This document shows positions 23,141 to 32,572 of a stretch of DNA of 63,224 nt, piece by piece. The notes beneath the pieces are model-generated. The model did no database searches, was not told the origin of the DNA, and saw nothing but the letters and a program-made list of their open reading frames with translations. Position 1 is the stretch's first letter. Each line of letters begins with the position of its first letter. The DNA is taken from assembly GCF_022179345.1 (NCBI RefSeq), contig NZ_BPQR01000004.1, positions 1-63,224 on the forward strand, in the 5' to 3' direction. The stretch is from Methylobacterium jeotgali (GTDB taxonomy: Bacteria > Pseudomonadota > Alphaproteobacteria > Rhizobiales > Beijerinckiaceae). The position numbers were made by a program, and so were the translations under genes.

Positions 23141-23917
23141 ATGCCGAGAGGTGAAATCACGGCCTATCTCGATGTCGCTCAGGTGGTGCTCTACGCCTTC
23201 TGGATCTTCTTCGCGGGCCTCGTCTTCTACCTGCGCCGCGAGGACCGCCGCGAGGGCTATCCGCTGGAGGCCGAGGCCGCCTGGGGACGGCCCGGTCCGC
23301 TCGACTCGATCCTGATCCCCTCGCCGAAGCAGTTCCTGCTCTCCAACGGCCACGTGAAGCTCGCGCCCCGCCCGGGTCCGCCGACGCCCTGGGTCTACCG
23401 CGGCCACAAGCGCGAGGTCTGGCCCGGCGCGCCGCTGGAACCCGAGACCGACGGCCTGCACGACGCCATCGGCCCGGCCTCCTACGCCCAGCGCGAGGAC
23501 AGCCACGACGAGACCTGGGATCGCGAGAAGCGCATCGTGCCGCTGCGGGTCGCCGACCACTTCGAGGTCCACGAGGACGGCCCCAACCCGATCGGCATGC
23601 CGGTGTTCGGCGCCGACCGGCAGCTCGCCGGCACGATCAGCGACCTCTGGGTCGACCGGGGCGAGTCGCTGATGCGCTACTACGAGGTCGCCCTCGCCGA
23701 CGGGAGCCGCCGGGTGCTGATGCCCGCGACCTTCGCCAGGACCGGCCGCTTCTCGCGCACGGTCAAGACCGAGGCGCTGCTCGCCCGCCAGTTCGCCGAG
23801 ATCCCGGCGACCAAGGATCCGGATTCCGTGACCCTCGTCGAGGAGGAGCGGATCATGGCCTTCTTCGGCGGCGGCACCCTCTACGCGACCGCCCAGAGAC
23901 AGGAGTCCTTCCTGTGA
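23141..23917 (+). CDS. puhA: Photosynthetic reaction centre H subunit
   Basis: 258 residues. A single N-terminal helix (YLDVAQVVLYAFWIFFAGLVFYLRREDRREGYPLE) anchors the cytoplasmic domain; IPSPKQFLLSNG, WVYRGHKREVW and the PRC-barrel-like part (GMPVFGADRQLAGTISDLWVDRGESLMRYYEV) follow. It caps the L/M core and shapes the QB proton path. GAAGGAGACC precedes the ATG. Its stop overlaps puhB. Confidence 0.96.
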   Translation: MPRGEITAYLDVAQVVLYAFWIFFAGLVFYLRREDRREGYPLEAEAAWGRPGPLDSILIPSPKQFLLSNGHVKLAPRPGPPTPWVYRGHKREVWPGAPLEPETDGLHDAIGPASYAQREDSHDETWDREKRIVPLRVADHFEVHEDGPNPIGMPVFGADRQLAGTISDLWVDRGESLMRYYEVALADGSRRVLMPATFARTGRFSRTVKTEALLARQFAEIPATKDPDSVTLVEEERIMAFFGGGTLYATAQRQESFL

Positions 23918-24600
23918 CGCGATCCGCCGCCCCTCTCGCCCATCACCTGCCGGCGAACGCCTTCGACGCGCCGCCCGGCCTGCCGGCGCCGCTGCCGGCG
24001 GGCGAGCACGTGCTCTGGCAGGGGCGCCCCTGCGCCTTCGGGATCGCCTTCCGCGCTCTGCACCTGCGCCTCGTCGGGCTCTGGTTCGTCGGGCTGGCGC
24101 TGTGGGCCGCGGTGCCGCCGGCCCTCGACGGCCGCTGGATCGAGGCGGCGGCCCTGGCGCTGCCGACCCTCGTCGTCGGCGCCGGCGCCCTCGCGCTCCT
24201 GGCGCTGCTCGGATGGCTCTCGGCCCGGACCACGACCTACACCATCACCAACCGCCGGGTGGTGATGCGGCTCGGCATCGCCCTGCCGATGACCCTGAAC
24301 CTGCCCTTCGCCCTCGTCGAATCCGCCGATTGCCGGGTCTATCCGGACGGCAGCGCCGACCTGCCGCTGCGCCTGCGCGCCGGAAACCGCATTGCCTATC
24401 TCCACCTCTGGCCCCACGCCCGGCCCTGGCATGTGAACCGGCCCGAGCCGATGATCCGCTCGGTCGCCGGGGGCGCGGAGGTGGCGCAGGTTCTCGCCCG
24501 CGCCCTGCTGGCCTACCGCGAGGCTCCCGAGGAGGCGGCCGGTCCCGTGCTGCTGCGTCCGCGGGCGGTGCCCGCGCCCCGCCTCGCGACGGCGAACTGA
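23914..24600 (+). CDS. puhB: Photosynthetic complex assembly protein PuhB
   Basis: 228 residues. Two to three hydrophobic segments (about 47-95) precede a bacterial PH-like domain region (TTTYTITNRRVVMRLGIALPMTLNLPFALVESADCRVYPDG), the recognised PuhB pattern. It assists reaction-centre assembly in Rhodobacter. GTG start at 23914 overlaps the puhA stop. Confidence 0.92.
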   Translation: MTRSAAPLAHHLPANAFDAPPGLPAPLPAGEHVLWQGRPCAFGIAFRALHLRLVGLWFVGLALWAAVPPALDGRWIEAAALALPTLVVGAGALALLALLGWLSARTTTYTITNRRVVMRLGIALPMTLNLPFALVESADCRVYPDGSADLPLRLRAGNRIAYLHLWPHARPWHVNRPEPMIRSVAGGAEVAQVLARALLAYREAPEEAAGPVLLRPRAVPAPRLATAN

Positions 24601-24611
24601 GGGAGGCCGGC

Positions 24612-25139
24612 ATGCGCGCCCACGCCCTCGCCAGAGCGAACGGCCGCACCTCCGGGGCCCTTGTGGCCGGGGTCGGCGCCCTCGTCGGCTTCGTGGTGCT
24701 GGCGGTCACGGTCGGACGCGTCGAGAGCGTCGGCCTGACCAGGATGGAGCCGGCCCGGCCCGTCCAGAGCCTCGCGCTGCGCGTCGAGGACGCCGCCGAC
24801 GGCTCGATCGCCCTGCGGGAGGCCGGTGAAGGGGCGCTCGTCGCCACCGTGCGGCCCGGCGAGGACAACTTCATCCGCGCCACCCTGCGGGGCTTCGCGC
24901 AAGGGCGGCTCCGGGCCGGCCTGTCGCGGGAGGTGCCGTTCACCCTCACGCGCTTCGACGACGGGGCGCTGCGGCTCGACGATCCGCTGACCGGGCGGAG
25001 CGTCGATCTCGGCGCCTTCGGCCCCTCGAACTTCGGCGCCTTCGCGCGCCTGATGCCCGCCCGAGAGCCGTGCCCGGCCGCAGGGTCCTGTCCGAACGCG
25101 CTCTCCCCCGCCGAGAGCGTCCTGGGAGTCGCCCGATGA
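24612..25139 (+). CDS. puhC: Photosynthetic complex assembly protein PuhC
   Basis: 175 residues. An N-terminal transmembrane helix (ALVAGVGALVGFVVLAVTVGRV) is followed by a periplasmic domain with LALRVEDAADGSIALREA and the conserved FIRATLRGFAQGRLRAGL block typical of PuhC. It is needed for efficient assembly of the RC-LH1 core. The ATG at 24612 with GGGAGGCCGGC upstream is used; its 3' end overlaps the next gene by ATGA. Confidence 0.88.
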   Translation: MRAHALARANGRTSGALVAGVGALVGFVVLAVTVGRVESVGLTRMEPARPVQSLALRVEDAADGSIALREAGEGALVATVRPGEDNFIRATLRGFAQGRLRAGLSREVPFTLTRFDDGALRLDDPLTGRSVDLGAFGPSNFGAFARLMPAREPCPAAGSCPNALSPAESVLGVAR

Positions 25140-25438
25140 TGGCCTGGTTGACCGGACGCCGCAGCGTCGAGGTGCCCTGCACCGTCGAGATCGAGCAGAC
25201 GCCGGAGAGCCTGCACGCCCATGTCGTCCTCGACGCGGCCTTCGAGATCGAGCCGGGTGACGCGGTGCAGGTCCACGACGCGCCGACCTCCGTCCCCTAC
25301 GGCGAGCGCCTCGTGGTCCGCCGCACCGCCACCGTGACCCGGGCCGGCGCCCTCGAGCGGCTCTGGACCAAGCTCGCGGGGCATCTCGAGCTCACCGAGC
25401 TCTACGAAGTCAGCTTTTCCGAGAGGAGGCGCCTGTGA
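25136..25438 (+). CDS. Uncharacterised conserved PGC protein between puhC and acsF
   Basis: 100 residues, soluble, no signal or membrane segment. I recognise only that a small open frame of this type ([64 protein letters not shown]) recurs between puhC and acsF in proteobacterial PGCs. The ATG at 25136 overlaps the puhC stop, and its stop overlaps the GTG of acsF, so it is translated in line with both; a role with the aerobic cyclase is a reasonable guess from location only. Confidence 0.8.
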   Translation: MMAWLTGRRSVEVPCTVEIEQTPESLHAHVVLDAAFEIEPGDAVQVHDAPTSVPYGERLVVRRTATVTRAGALERLWTKLAGHLELTELYEVSFSERRRL

Positions 25439-26511
25439 CCGCAGCCATCCAGCAGCCCGCCCTGAAGATGCCGATCAACGAGGCGACCAAGGCCGCGCAG
25501 GAGACGACCTTCCTGTCGCCGCGCTTCTACACCACCGACTTCGAGGAGCTTGACCGCACGGACGTCGAGCCTGTGCGGGCCGAGTGGAACAAGCTCATCG
25601 CGGAGCTGCGCGCCGACCCCAACAAGCGCCACTTCGTGCGCAACGCGGAGTTCGACTGCGACATGTCCGGGCTCGACCCGGCGCTGCGCAAGGAGTTCAT
25701 GGACTTCCTGGTCTCGTCCATCACCGCCGAGTTCTCGGGCTGCGTGCTCTACGCGGAGATGCGCAAGCGCGCCAAGAACCCCGATATCCGGGAGCTGTTC
25801 GGCTTCATGAGCCGCGACGAGGCGCGGCATGCCGGCTTCATCAACGACGTGCTGAAGGATTTCGGGATCGGCGTCGACCTCGGCTTCCTGACGAAATCCA
25901 AGAAGTACACCTTCTTCCGGCCGAAGTTCATCTTCTACGCCACCTACCTCTCCGAGAAGATCGGCTACGCCCGCTACATCACCATCTTCCGCGAGCTGGA
26001 GCGCAACCCCGAGCGCCGCTTCCACCCGATCTTCAAGTGGTTCGAAAAGTGGTGCAACGACGAGTTCCGCCACGGGGAGGCCTTCGCGCTCCTGATGCGC
26101 GCCAACCCGAAGCTGACCTCGGGCCTGAACCGCTACTGGATCAAGTTCTTCCTGCTCGCCGTCTTCGCGACGATGTACGTGCGCGACCATTGCCGCCCGG
26201 CCTTCCACGAGGCCCTCGGGGTCGATCCGAGCGACTACGACTTCAAGGTCTTCCGCATCACCTCGGAGATCTCGAAGCAAACCTTCCCGCTGACGCTCGA
26301 CCTCGACAACCCGCGCTTCAAGCGGCTGCTCGACCGGCTGGTGACCTGCTCCGTGCGGCTCGCCGACGCCAAGGCGCAGGGCGGCCTCGCCGGCCGGCTG
26401 AAGCAGGGCGCCTGGATCGCCGCCTCGGCGCTGACCTTCGCCCGGCTCTACGCCATGCCGGCCCGCGACAACGCGATGCCGGCGGAGATCCGCCTCGAAC
26501 CGGTCTGGTAG
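25435..26511 (+). CDS. acsF: Aerobic Mg-protoporphyrin IX monomethyl ester oxidative cyclase
   Basis: 358 residues. Diiron carboxylate protein: Glu/His ligands in [10 protein letters not shown] (126-135) and [11 protein letters not shown] (about 207-217) plus an earlier [11 protein letters not shown]. It forms the isocyclic ring E using O2. GTG at 25435 overlaps the upstream stop (GTGA). GGAGGCGCC acts as Shine-Dalgarno. A BchE-like oxygen-independent cyclase is encoded at 58489. Confidence 0.96.
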   Translation: MTAAIQQPALKMPINEATKAAQETTFLSPRFYTTDFEELDRTDVEPVRAEWNKLIAELRADPNKRHFVRNAEFDCDMSGLDPALRKEFMDFLVSSITAEFSGCVLYAEMRKRAKNPDIRELFGFMSRDEARHAGFINDVLKDFGIGVDLGFLTKSKKYTFFRPKFIFYATYLSEKIGYARYITIFRELERNPERRFHPIFKWFEKWCNDEFRHGEAFALLMRANPKLTSGLNRYWIKFFLLAVFATMYVRDHCRPAFHEALGVDPSDYDFKVFRITSEISKQTFPLTLDLDNPRFKRLLDRLVTCSVRLADAKAQGGLAGRLKQGAWIAASALTFARLYAMPARDNAMPAEIRLEPVW

Positions 26512-26512
26512 G

Positions 26513-27364
26513 ATGGCCGCCTACGCGCTTCCCGCTCTCTACGCGGTGCTGGTCTGGTGGTTCTCCACCGGCCTGATCCTGCTCCTCGACCATCGCCCGC
26601 GCGCCACGCACGCGGCGAGCATGGTGGCGGGCACGGGCGCGCTGGCCCTGGCGCTCTGGGCGATCGGGGCCTCGGCCGGAGATGCGAGCGAGGGCGGGGC
26701 CTACACCGCCTTCACGGCGGCGCTCCTCGTCTGGGGCTGGCAGGAGATGAGCTACTACATGGGCTTCGTCTCCGGCCCGCGCCCCGTCGGCTGTCCGGCG
26801 GGCGCCCGCGGCTTCGCCCGCTTCCGCGCGGCAGCGGCCACCAGCCTCTGGCACGAGGCGGCCATCGTCGCGGGCTTCCTCGCCATCCTCGCCCTGACCT
26901 GGGGGGCGCCGAACCGGTTCGCTCTGTGGACCTACCTGATCTTGTGGGGGATGAACCTCTCCGCGCGGTTGAACCTCTTCCTCGGCGTCCGCAACCTCAA
27001 CGTCGAGTTCCTGCCCGAGCATCTCGCCTACCTGCGCAGCTATCTCCGAACCCGCGCGATGAACCCACTCTTCCCGGTCTCGGTCGCGGCAGCGGGCCTC
27101 GCGACGGGCGGGCTCGTCCTGGCGGCGCTCGGCGAGGGCGCGAGCGCCCACGAGGTCGCGGGCCTCAGCATCCTCGCGACCCTGATGGCGCTCGCCACCC
27201 TGGAGCACGGCTTCCTGATGCTGCCGCTGCCCTCGGCCGCGCTCTGGCAGTGGAGCCTGCCGAAGATCGCCCGCGCCGGGCCGGCGGCCGCGCCGATCCC
27301 GGCGTCCTGCGGGGAGGGGGCCCATCTCGGTGAGCCATGCCTCGCCGAGATCGAGGGACGCTGA
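26513..27364 (+). CDS. puhE: Photosynthetic complex assembly protein PuhE
   Basis: 283 residues, about seven membrane helices. [39 protein letters not shown] and [33 protein letters not shown] match the family called putative photosynthetic complex assembly protein 2 / PuhE. In Rhodobacter PuhE negatively affects bacteriochlorophyll accumulation. Starts one base after the acsF stop; hemA follows. Confidence 0.93.
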   Translation: MAAYALPALYAVLVWWFSTGLILLLDHRPRATHAASMVAGTGALALALWAIGASAGDASEGGAYTAFTAALLVWGWQEMSYYMGFVSGPRPVGCPAGARGFARFRAAAATSLWHEAAIVAGFLAILALTWGAPNRFALWTYLILWGMNLSARLNLFLGVRNLNVEFLPEHLAYLRSYLRTRAMNPLFPVSVAAAGLATGGLVLAALGEGASAHEVAGLSILATLMALATLEHGFLMLPLPSAALWQWSLPKIARAGPAAAPIPASCGEGAHLGEPCLAEIEGR

Positions 27365-27462
27365 CCATCCGATCCGCCACGGCGGACCGGCAACCGACAC
27401 GCCGCCGCGGCGGCAGGGACGAGCGGGCCGAACCCGCCGGGCAACACGGGAAGGGGACGAGC

Positions 27463-28680
27463 ATGAACTACGAAGAGATCTTCGGCTCCGCTCTGGCCGG
27501 CCTGCACCGGGAGGGCCGCTACCGCGTCTTCACGGATCTCGAGCGGCAGGCGGGGCGCTTCCCCCACGCCACCCACCACACGCCCGAGGGCACGTGGCCC
27601 GTCACGGTCTGGTGCTCGAACGACTATCTCGGGATGGGCCAGCACCCGGCGGTGCTCGCCGCCATGCACGAGGCCCTCGACCGCTGCGGCGCGGGTGCGG
27701 GGGGCACCCGCAACATCTCGGGCACCAACCACTACCACGTGCTCCTGGAGCGCGAGCTCGCCGACCTGCACGGCAAGGAGGCGGCGCTGCTCTTCACCTC
27801 GGGCTACGTCTCGAACTGGGCCGCCCTGGGGACGCTCGGCGCGCAGCTGCCCGGCTGCGCCGTCTTCTCGGATGCCGGCAACCACGCCTCGATGATCGAG
27901 GGCATCAAGGCGAGCCGCGCCGAGCGGCACATCTTCCGCCACAACGATCCCGAGGACCTCGACCGCAAGCTGCGCCTCGTAGACCCGGGCCGTCCGAAGA
28001 TCGTGGCCTTCGAGTCGGTCTACTCCATGGACGGCGACATCGCCCCCATCGCCGAGATCTGCGACGTGGCCGAGGCGCACGGGGCGCTCACCTATCTCGA
28101 CGAGGTCCACGCCGTCGGCCTCTACGGGGCGCGGGGCGGCGGCATCGCGGAGCGCGACGGCCTCGCCCACCGCCTCGACGTCATCGAGGGGACGCTCGGC
28201 AAGGCCTTCGCCGTGCATGGCGGCTACATCACGGGCTCGGCCAGGCTCTGCGACTTCGTGCGCAGCTTCGCCTCGGGCTTCATCTTCACCACGTCGCTGC
28301 CGCCGGCCGTGGCGGCCGGGGCAGCGGCGAGCATCCGGCACCTCAAGGCCAGCGGCGTCGAGCGGGCACGCCATCATGAGCGGGTGGCCACGGTGCGGGC
28401 CCGGCTCGAGGCCGCAGGCATCCCGACGCTTCCCAACGACAGCCACATCGTGCCGGTGATGGTCTGCGATCCGGTGCTGTGCAAGGCGATCAGCGACACC
28501 CTGCTCGACACGTTCGGCATCTACGTGCAGCCGATCAACTACCCGACGGTGGCGCGCGGCACCGAGCGCCTGCGCATCACGCCCTCGCCCCTGCACAGCG
28601 ACGCCGACATCGACCACCTCGTCGACGCCCTCTCCGCGATCTGGGGCCGGATGGGCGTGCGGCGCGCGGCCGCCGAGTAG
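27463..28680 (+). CDS. hemA: 5-aminolevulinate synthase
   Basis: 405 residues. Condenses glycine and succinyl-CoA (C4 pathway) to 5-aminolevulinate with [34 protein letters not shown] is the canonical start; [22 protein letters not shown] and the PLP lysine at about 247 ([17 protein letters not shown]) are present. The ATG at 27463 with GGGAAGGGGAC upstream is chosen over longer alternatives overlapping puhE. PGC-located hemA is common in this lineage. Confidence 0.96.
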   Translation: MNYEEIFGSALAGLHREGRYRVFTDLERQAGRFPHATHHTPEGTWPVTVWCSNDYLGMGQHPAVLAAMHEALDRCGAGAGGTRNISGTNHYHVLLERELADLHGKEAALLFTSGYVSNWAALGTLGAQLPGCAVFSDAGNHASMIEGIKASRAERHIFRHNDPEDLDRKLRLVDPGRPKIVAFESVYSMDGDIAPIAEICDVAEAHGALTYLDEVHAVGLYGARGGGIAERDGLAHRLDVIEGTLGKAFAVHGGYITGSARLCDFVRSFASGFIFTTSLPPAVAAGAAASIRHLKASGVERARHHERVATVRARLEAAGIPTLPNDSHIVPVMVCDPVLCKAISDTLLDTFGIYVQPINYPTVARGTERLRITPSPLHSDADIDHLVDALSAIWGRMGVRRAAAE

Positions 28681-28722
28681 AGCCGTCACGAAGAGTCCTG
28701 GGCCCGAGCGGGAGATCCGACG

Positions 28723-29904
28723 ATGAGCGTGAACGGAGCGAGCCGGCCGGACCCCGTCGAGCGGCGCGGCGTCCCGGCGCCCTTCCCGCGGATGCAGGCG
28801 GCCGAGCCGGCGATCCGCCTGAAGCCGGCAAGGCGCCTTCGCGGCCCGGTCGTCCGCGAGCAAGAGGAAGCGCGGCCGGGCTCCGACCGACCCGCCTTCC
28901 CGTTCTCGGCCATCGTCGGCCAGGACGAGATGCGCCGGGCGCTCCTCATCGCCGCCGTGGACCCCTCGATCGGCGGCGTGCTGGTGTTCGGGGACCGGGG
29001 CACCGGAAAGTCCACCGCCATCCGGGGCCTCGCCGCCCTGCTGCCGCCGATGGAGACGGTGTCCGGCTGCCCCTATTCCTGCGATCCCGGCCGGGCGGCG
29101 GAGCCCTGCCCGCACTGCGCGGCGCAGAGCGGTGCGCGCACCGTCCGCTCCGTCCCGGTGCCGGTGGTGGACCTGCCGCTCGGCGCCACCGAGGACCGGG
29201 TGGTCGGCGCCCTTGACCTGGAGCGCGCGCTGACCCGCGGCGAGAAGGCCTTCGAGCCGGGATTGCTGGCGCGGGCCAATCGCGGCTTCCTCTACATCGA
29301 CGAGGTCAACCTGCTCGACGATCACCTCGTCGACCTGCTCCTCGACGTCGCCGCCTCCGGCGTGAACACCGTGGAGCGCGAGGGCCTCAGCATCCGCCAC
29401 CCGGCGCGGTTCGTGCTCGTCGGCAGCGGCAACCCGGAGGAAGGTGAGCTGCGCCCGCAGCTCCTCGACCGCTTCGGCCTTGCCGTCGAGGTGACGACCC
29501 CGACCGACCTGCCGACCCGCATCGACGTGGTACGGCGGCGCGACGCCTACGAGCGCGACCCGGCCGGCTTCTGCGCCGGCTACGCGAAGGCCGACCGCGC
29601 CATCCGCCGGACGCTGACCGCCGCCCGCGCCCGGCTGCCCGGCCTCGCGGTGCCCGACGCGACCCTGGAGGCGGCGGCCCGGCTCTGCCTCGCGCTCGGC
29701 ACCGACGGCCTGCGCGGCGAGCTCACCCTGATGCGCACCGCCCGGGCGCTCGCTGCCTACGAGGGTGTCGAGACGGTCGGCCTCGATCACCTCGCCCGCA
29801 TCGCCCCCTCCGCCCTGCGCCACCGCCTGCGCCGCAACCCCCTCGACGAATCCGGCTCCACCGCGCGGGTCGCCCGGGCCGTGGAGGAAGTCCTGGCGCG
29901 ATGA
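28723..29904 (+). CDS. bchI: Magnesium chelatase ATPase subunit I
   Basis: 393 residues, AAA+ ring ATPase. Walker [10 protein letters not shown] at 90-98; [19 protein letters not shown] insert; Walker [18 protein letters not shown] at about 188-204; [20 protein letters not shown] with sensor and arginine residues. The first about 58 residues (Pro/Arg-rich) are an extension over the roughly 340-residue family norm; a GGGAG Shine-Dalgarno supports this start, but a shorter product is possible. Overlaps bchD by ATGA. Confidence 0.96.
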   Translation: MSVNGASRPDPVERRGVPAPFPRMQAAEPAIRLKPARRLRGPVVREQEEARPGSDRPAFPFSAIVGQDEMRRALLIAAVDPSIGGVLVFGDRGTGKSTAIRGLAALLPPMETVSGCPYSCDPGRAAEPCPHCAAQSGARTVRSVPVPVVDLPLGATEDRVVGALDLERALTRGEKAFEPGLLARANRGFLYIDEVNLLDDHLVDLLLDVAASGVNTVEREGLSIRHPARFVLVGSGNPEEGELRPQLLDRFGLAVEVTTPTDLPTRIDVVRRRDAYERDPAGFCAGYAKADRAIRRTLTAARARLPGLAVPDATLEAAARLCLALGTDGLRGELTLMRTARALAAYEGVETVGLDHLARIAPSALRHRLRRNPLDESGSTARVARAVEEVLAR

Positions 29905-31592
29905 CCACTCCCTGGGCCCGGGCGTTGCGGGTGGCCGGCCTCGCCGCCGCCGATCCCCAGGGCTGCGGCGGCGTCCTGCTCCGGGCCGGCGCGGGGCCGG
30001 TGCGCGATCTCTGGCTCGAGCGCCTGCGCGCCGCCATGCGGCCGGGATCGCCCTGGCGACGGATGCCCGCCGGCATCGCCGACGACCGCCTGCTCGGCGG
30101 GCTCGACCTCGCCGCCACCCTCGCGGCGGGCCGCCCCGTCGCCGAGGCGGGGCTGCTCGCCGAGACCGATGGCGGCCTCCTCGTCGTGCCCATGGCCGAG
30201 CGGCTGACGGCCGCCACCGCCGCCCGTCTCGCGGCTGCCCTCGACACCGGTCGGGTCGGGGCCGCATGGGACGGCAGCCCGGCCCGGATCGGCCTGCTTC
30301 TCCTCGACGAGGGCACGGGCGAGGACGAGCGCGTCCCCGAGGCGCTGGCGGACCGTCTCGCCTTCCATCTCGACCTGACCGGCGTCACCTGGGGAGAGAC
30401 GGGCGTCGCCGCCGAGGACCCGGCGCCGTATTCGGTCGAGGACGATCCGGCCCCGGACCCGGCCGCCGACCTCTGCGCGGCTGCCGAGGCCCTCGGCGTC
30501 GCCTCCCTGCGCGCGCCGCTCCTCGCCCTGCGCATCGCCCGCCTCGCGGCGGCCCGCGCCGGCCGCAGAACCGTCGCCGCGGAGGATGTCCGCGAGGCGG
30601 CCGGTCTCGTCCTGGCGCCCCGCGCGACCCGGCTTCCGCCGCCCGTCCAGGACGATGCGGAGGCCCGGCCGGAGCCGGCACCGGCCGAGGCGCCGTCCGG
30701 CTCGGCGGAGGCCGACGACCGGTCTTCGTCGCAGACCGAGAGCGTGGTCGAGGCGGCTCGCGCCGCGATCCCGGCCGATCTGCTCGCCGGACTCGTCGCG
30801 GCGCAGGGACGGAGCGTGGCTCCGCGAGCCGGCAAGGCCGGCGCGATGCAGCGGGCCACCCGCTCGGGGCGTCCGGCCGGGACGCGGCCGGGCCATCCCC
30901 GCGAGGGCCGTCTCGCCCTGATCGCGACGCTGCGCGCCGCCGCTCCCTGGCAGCGCCTGCGCAAGGCGGCGGACCCGAGCGGAGGGGGCCTGCGGGTGCA
31001 GGCGAGCGATTTCCGCATCATCCGGTTCCGCCAGCGCAGCGAGACCACGACGATCTTCGCGGTGGATGCCTCCGGCTCGGCGGCGCTGGAGCGGCTCGCC
31101 GAGGCCAAGGGCGCCGTCGAGCTGCTTCTCGCCGAGGCCTATGTCCGACGGGACAAGGTCGCGCTGGTGGCCTTTCGCGGGGCGGGGGCCGAGATCGTGC
31201 TGCCCCCGACCCGCGCCCTGGCCCGGGCCCGGCGCGGCCTCGCCGCCCTGCCCGGGGGCGGGGGCACGCCCCTCGCCTCGGGCCTCGACCTCGCCGCCGG
31301 CCTCGCCTGCGCGGTGCGCCGGAGCGGCGGCTCCGCGACCCTCGTCGTGCTCACCGACGGGCGCGCCAACGTCGCCCGCTCCGGTGCGCCGGGACGGGCG
31401 GAGGCGGGCGCCGACGCCCTGCACGCAGCGGGGCTTCTGAGGGGCGCCGGGATCCGCACCCTCCTCATCGATACCGCTTCCCGGCCGCAGGACGCCGCCC
31501 GGCGGCTCGCCGACGCGATGGGCGCACGCTATCTGCCCCTGCCCCACGCCGATGCGGCGGCCATGAGCACCGCGATCCGGGCGGCGGGGTAG
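29901..31592 (+). CDS. bchD: Magnesium chelatase subunit D
   Basis: 563 residues. A degenerate AAA+ half (no intact Walker [19 protein letters not shown] in its place), a Pro/Ala/Glu-rich linker (about 245-290) and a C-terminal von Willebrand A domain with [25 protein letters not shown] near 385-405 and DGRAN further on. It bridges BchI rings and BchH. Start overlaps bchI. Confidence 0.95.
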   Translation: MTTPWARALRVAGLAAADPQGCGGVLLRAGAGPVRDLWLERLRAAMRPGSPWRRMPAGIADDRLLGGLDLAATLAAGRPVAEAGLLAETDGGLLVVPMAERLTAATAARLAAALDTGRVGAAWDGSPARIGLLLLDEGTGEDERVPEALADRLAFHLDLTGVTWGETGVAAEDPAPYSVEDDPAPDPAADLCAAAEALGVASLRAPLLALRIARLAAARAGRRTVAAEDVREAAGLVLAPRATRLPPPVQDDAEARPEPAPAEAPSGSAEADDRSSSQTESVVEAARAAIPADLLAGLVAAQGRSVAPRAGKAGAMQRATRSGRPAGTRPGHPREGRLALIATLRAAAPWQRLRKAADPSGGGLRVQASDFRIIRFRQRSETTTIFAVDASGSAALERLAEAKGAVELLLAEAYVRRDKVALVAFRGAGAEIVLPPTRALARARRGLAALPGGGGTPLASGLDLAAGLACAVRRSGGSATLVVLTDGRANVARSGAPGRAEAGADALHAAGLLRGAGIRTLLIDTASRPQDAARRLADAMGARYLPLPHADAAAMSTAIRAAG

Positions 31593-31602
31593 GACGTCCG
31601 CG

Positions 31603-32508
31603 ATGCCGGTGTCGAGCGACCGACCGCAATGGGAGCGCGACGGCGCCGACTGGCCGAACCGCGCGGCGAGCCGCTTCGTCGAGGCCTCCGGCCTGCGCTG
31701 GCACGTTCAGGTGATGGGCGAGCCGGGAGCGCCGGTTCTGCTGCTCCTGCATGGCACCGGCGCATCGACCCATTCCTGGAGCGGGCTGGCGCCGCGCCTC
31801 GCGGAGCGCTTCCGGGTGGTGGCGCCGGACCTGCCGGGCCACGGCTTCACCGATCCGCTGCCGCCCGGCCGCCTCTCGCTGCCCGGCATGGCCGCGGCGA
31901 TCCGCGACCTCCTCGGGGAACTCGCCGTCGCGCCGGCGCTCGTCGTCGGGCATTCCGCCGGGGCGGCGATCCTCGTGCGCATGTGTCTCGATGGCTTGAG
32001 CCCGCGCTTGCTCGTCGCCCTCAACGGCGCGCTGACGCCGTTTCCGGGCGTCGCCTCGGTGCTGTTTCCGAGCATCGCCCGCATGCTCTTCCTCAACCCG
32101 GTCACGCCGCGCTTCTTCGCCTGGACCGCCGACCGGCCGGCGGCGGAGCGCCTGATCAAGGGCACCGGCTCGCGCCTCGACGACCGCGCCCTGGAGTTCT
32201 ACCGGCGGCTGTTCCGCTGTCCCGGCCACGTCGCCGGCGCGCTCGGCATGATGGCGAACTGGGACCTCGCCGCCCTCGACCGGGCCATCGGCGGGCTCGA
32301 CGTCCCGCTGCTGCTCGTGGTCGGGGGCGACGACCGGGCGATCGCCCCCGAGACCGCCTTCGCCCTGGCAGACCGCCTGCCGAACGCCCGCGTCAGCCTG
32401 CTTCGTCATCTCGGCCACCTCGCCCACGAGGAGGCGCCGGACCGGGTCGCGGAGATCATCGTCGAGGCGTCCGAGGCGGCAACAATCGAAAGTTCCGCTT
32501 CGGGCTGA
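31603..32508 (+). CDS. bchO: BchO, alpha/beta hydrolase associated with Mg chelatase
   Basis: 301 residues. Nucleophile elbow VVGHSAGAAILVRM (GHSAG), oxyanion HGTGASTHSW, later DDRAI and a catalytic His in HLGHLAHEEAPD. BchO is always linked to bchID in purple bacteria, but its exact reaction is not established. Last gene of bchIDO; a crtI promoter follows. Confidence 0.92.
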   Translation: MPVSSDRPQWERDGADWPNRAASRFVEASGLRWHVQVMGEPGAPVLLLLHGTGASTHSWSGLAPRLAERFRVVAPDLPGHGFTDPLPPGRLSLPGMAAAIRDLLGELAVAPALVVGHSAGAAILVRMCLDGLSPRLLVALNGALTPFPGVASVLFPSIARMLFLNPVTPRFFAWTADRPAAERLIKGTGSRLDDRALEFYRRLFRCPGHVAGALGMMANWDLAALDRAIGGLDVPLLLVVGGDDRAIAPETAFALADRLPNARVSLLRHLGHLAHEEAPDRVAEIIVEASEAATIESSASG

Positions 32509-32527
32509 CCCCGGCAGCACTCCGCGC

Positions 32528-32572
32528 TTGCACAGTCCGGTTTTCAGTCGGTAGTGTCATCCTATGTTGACA
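32528..32572 (+). promoter_or_regulatory. crtI promoter with PpsR operator over the start codon
   Basis: TGT (32555-32557) and ACA (32570-32572) flank 12 bases, a perfect PpsR consensus that covers the crtI ATG (32564-32566). TTGCAC (32528-32533), an 18-bp spacer and TAGTGT (32552-32557) form a plausible sigma70 promoter whose transcription start would fall at or within a base or two of the ATG. No Shine-Dalgarno precedes the ATG. A leaderless crtI mRNA is therefore likely. Inferred from sequence only. Confidence 0.65.

Noticed and set aside
27040..30267. 1075-codon open frame on the minus strand opposite puhE, hemA and bchI
   Set aside because: Low-complexity Arg/Gly/Ala translation without motifs; it is an antisense shadow of high-GC genes with clear products.
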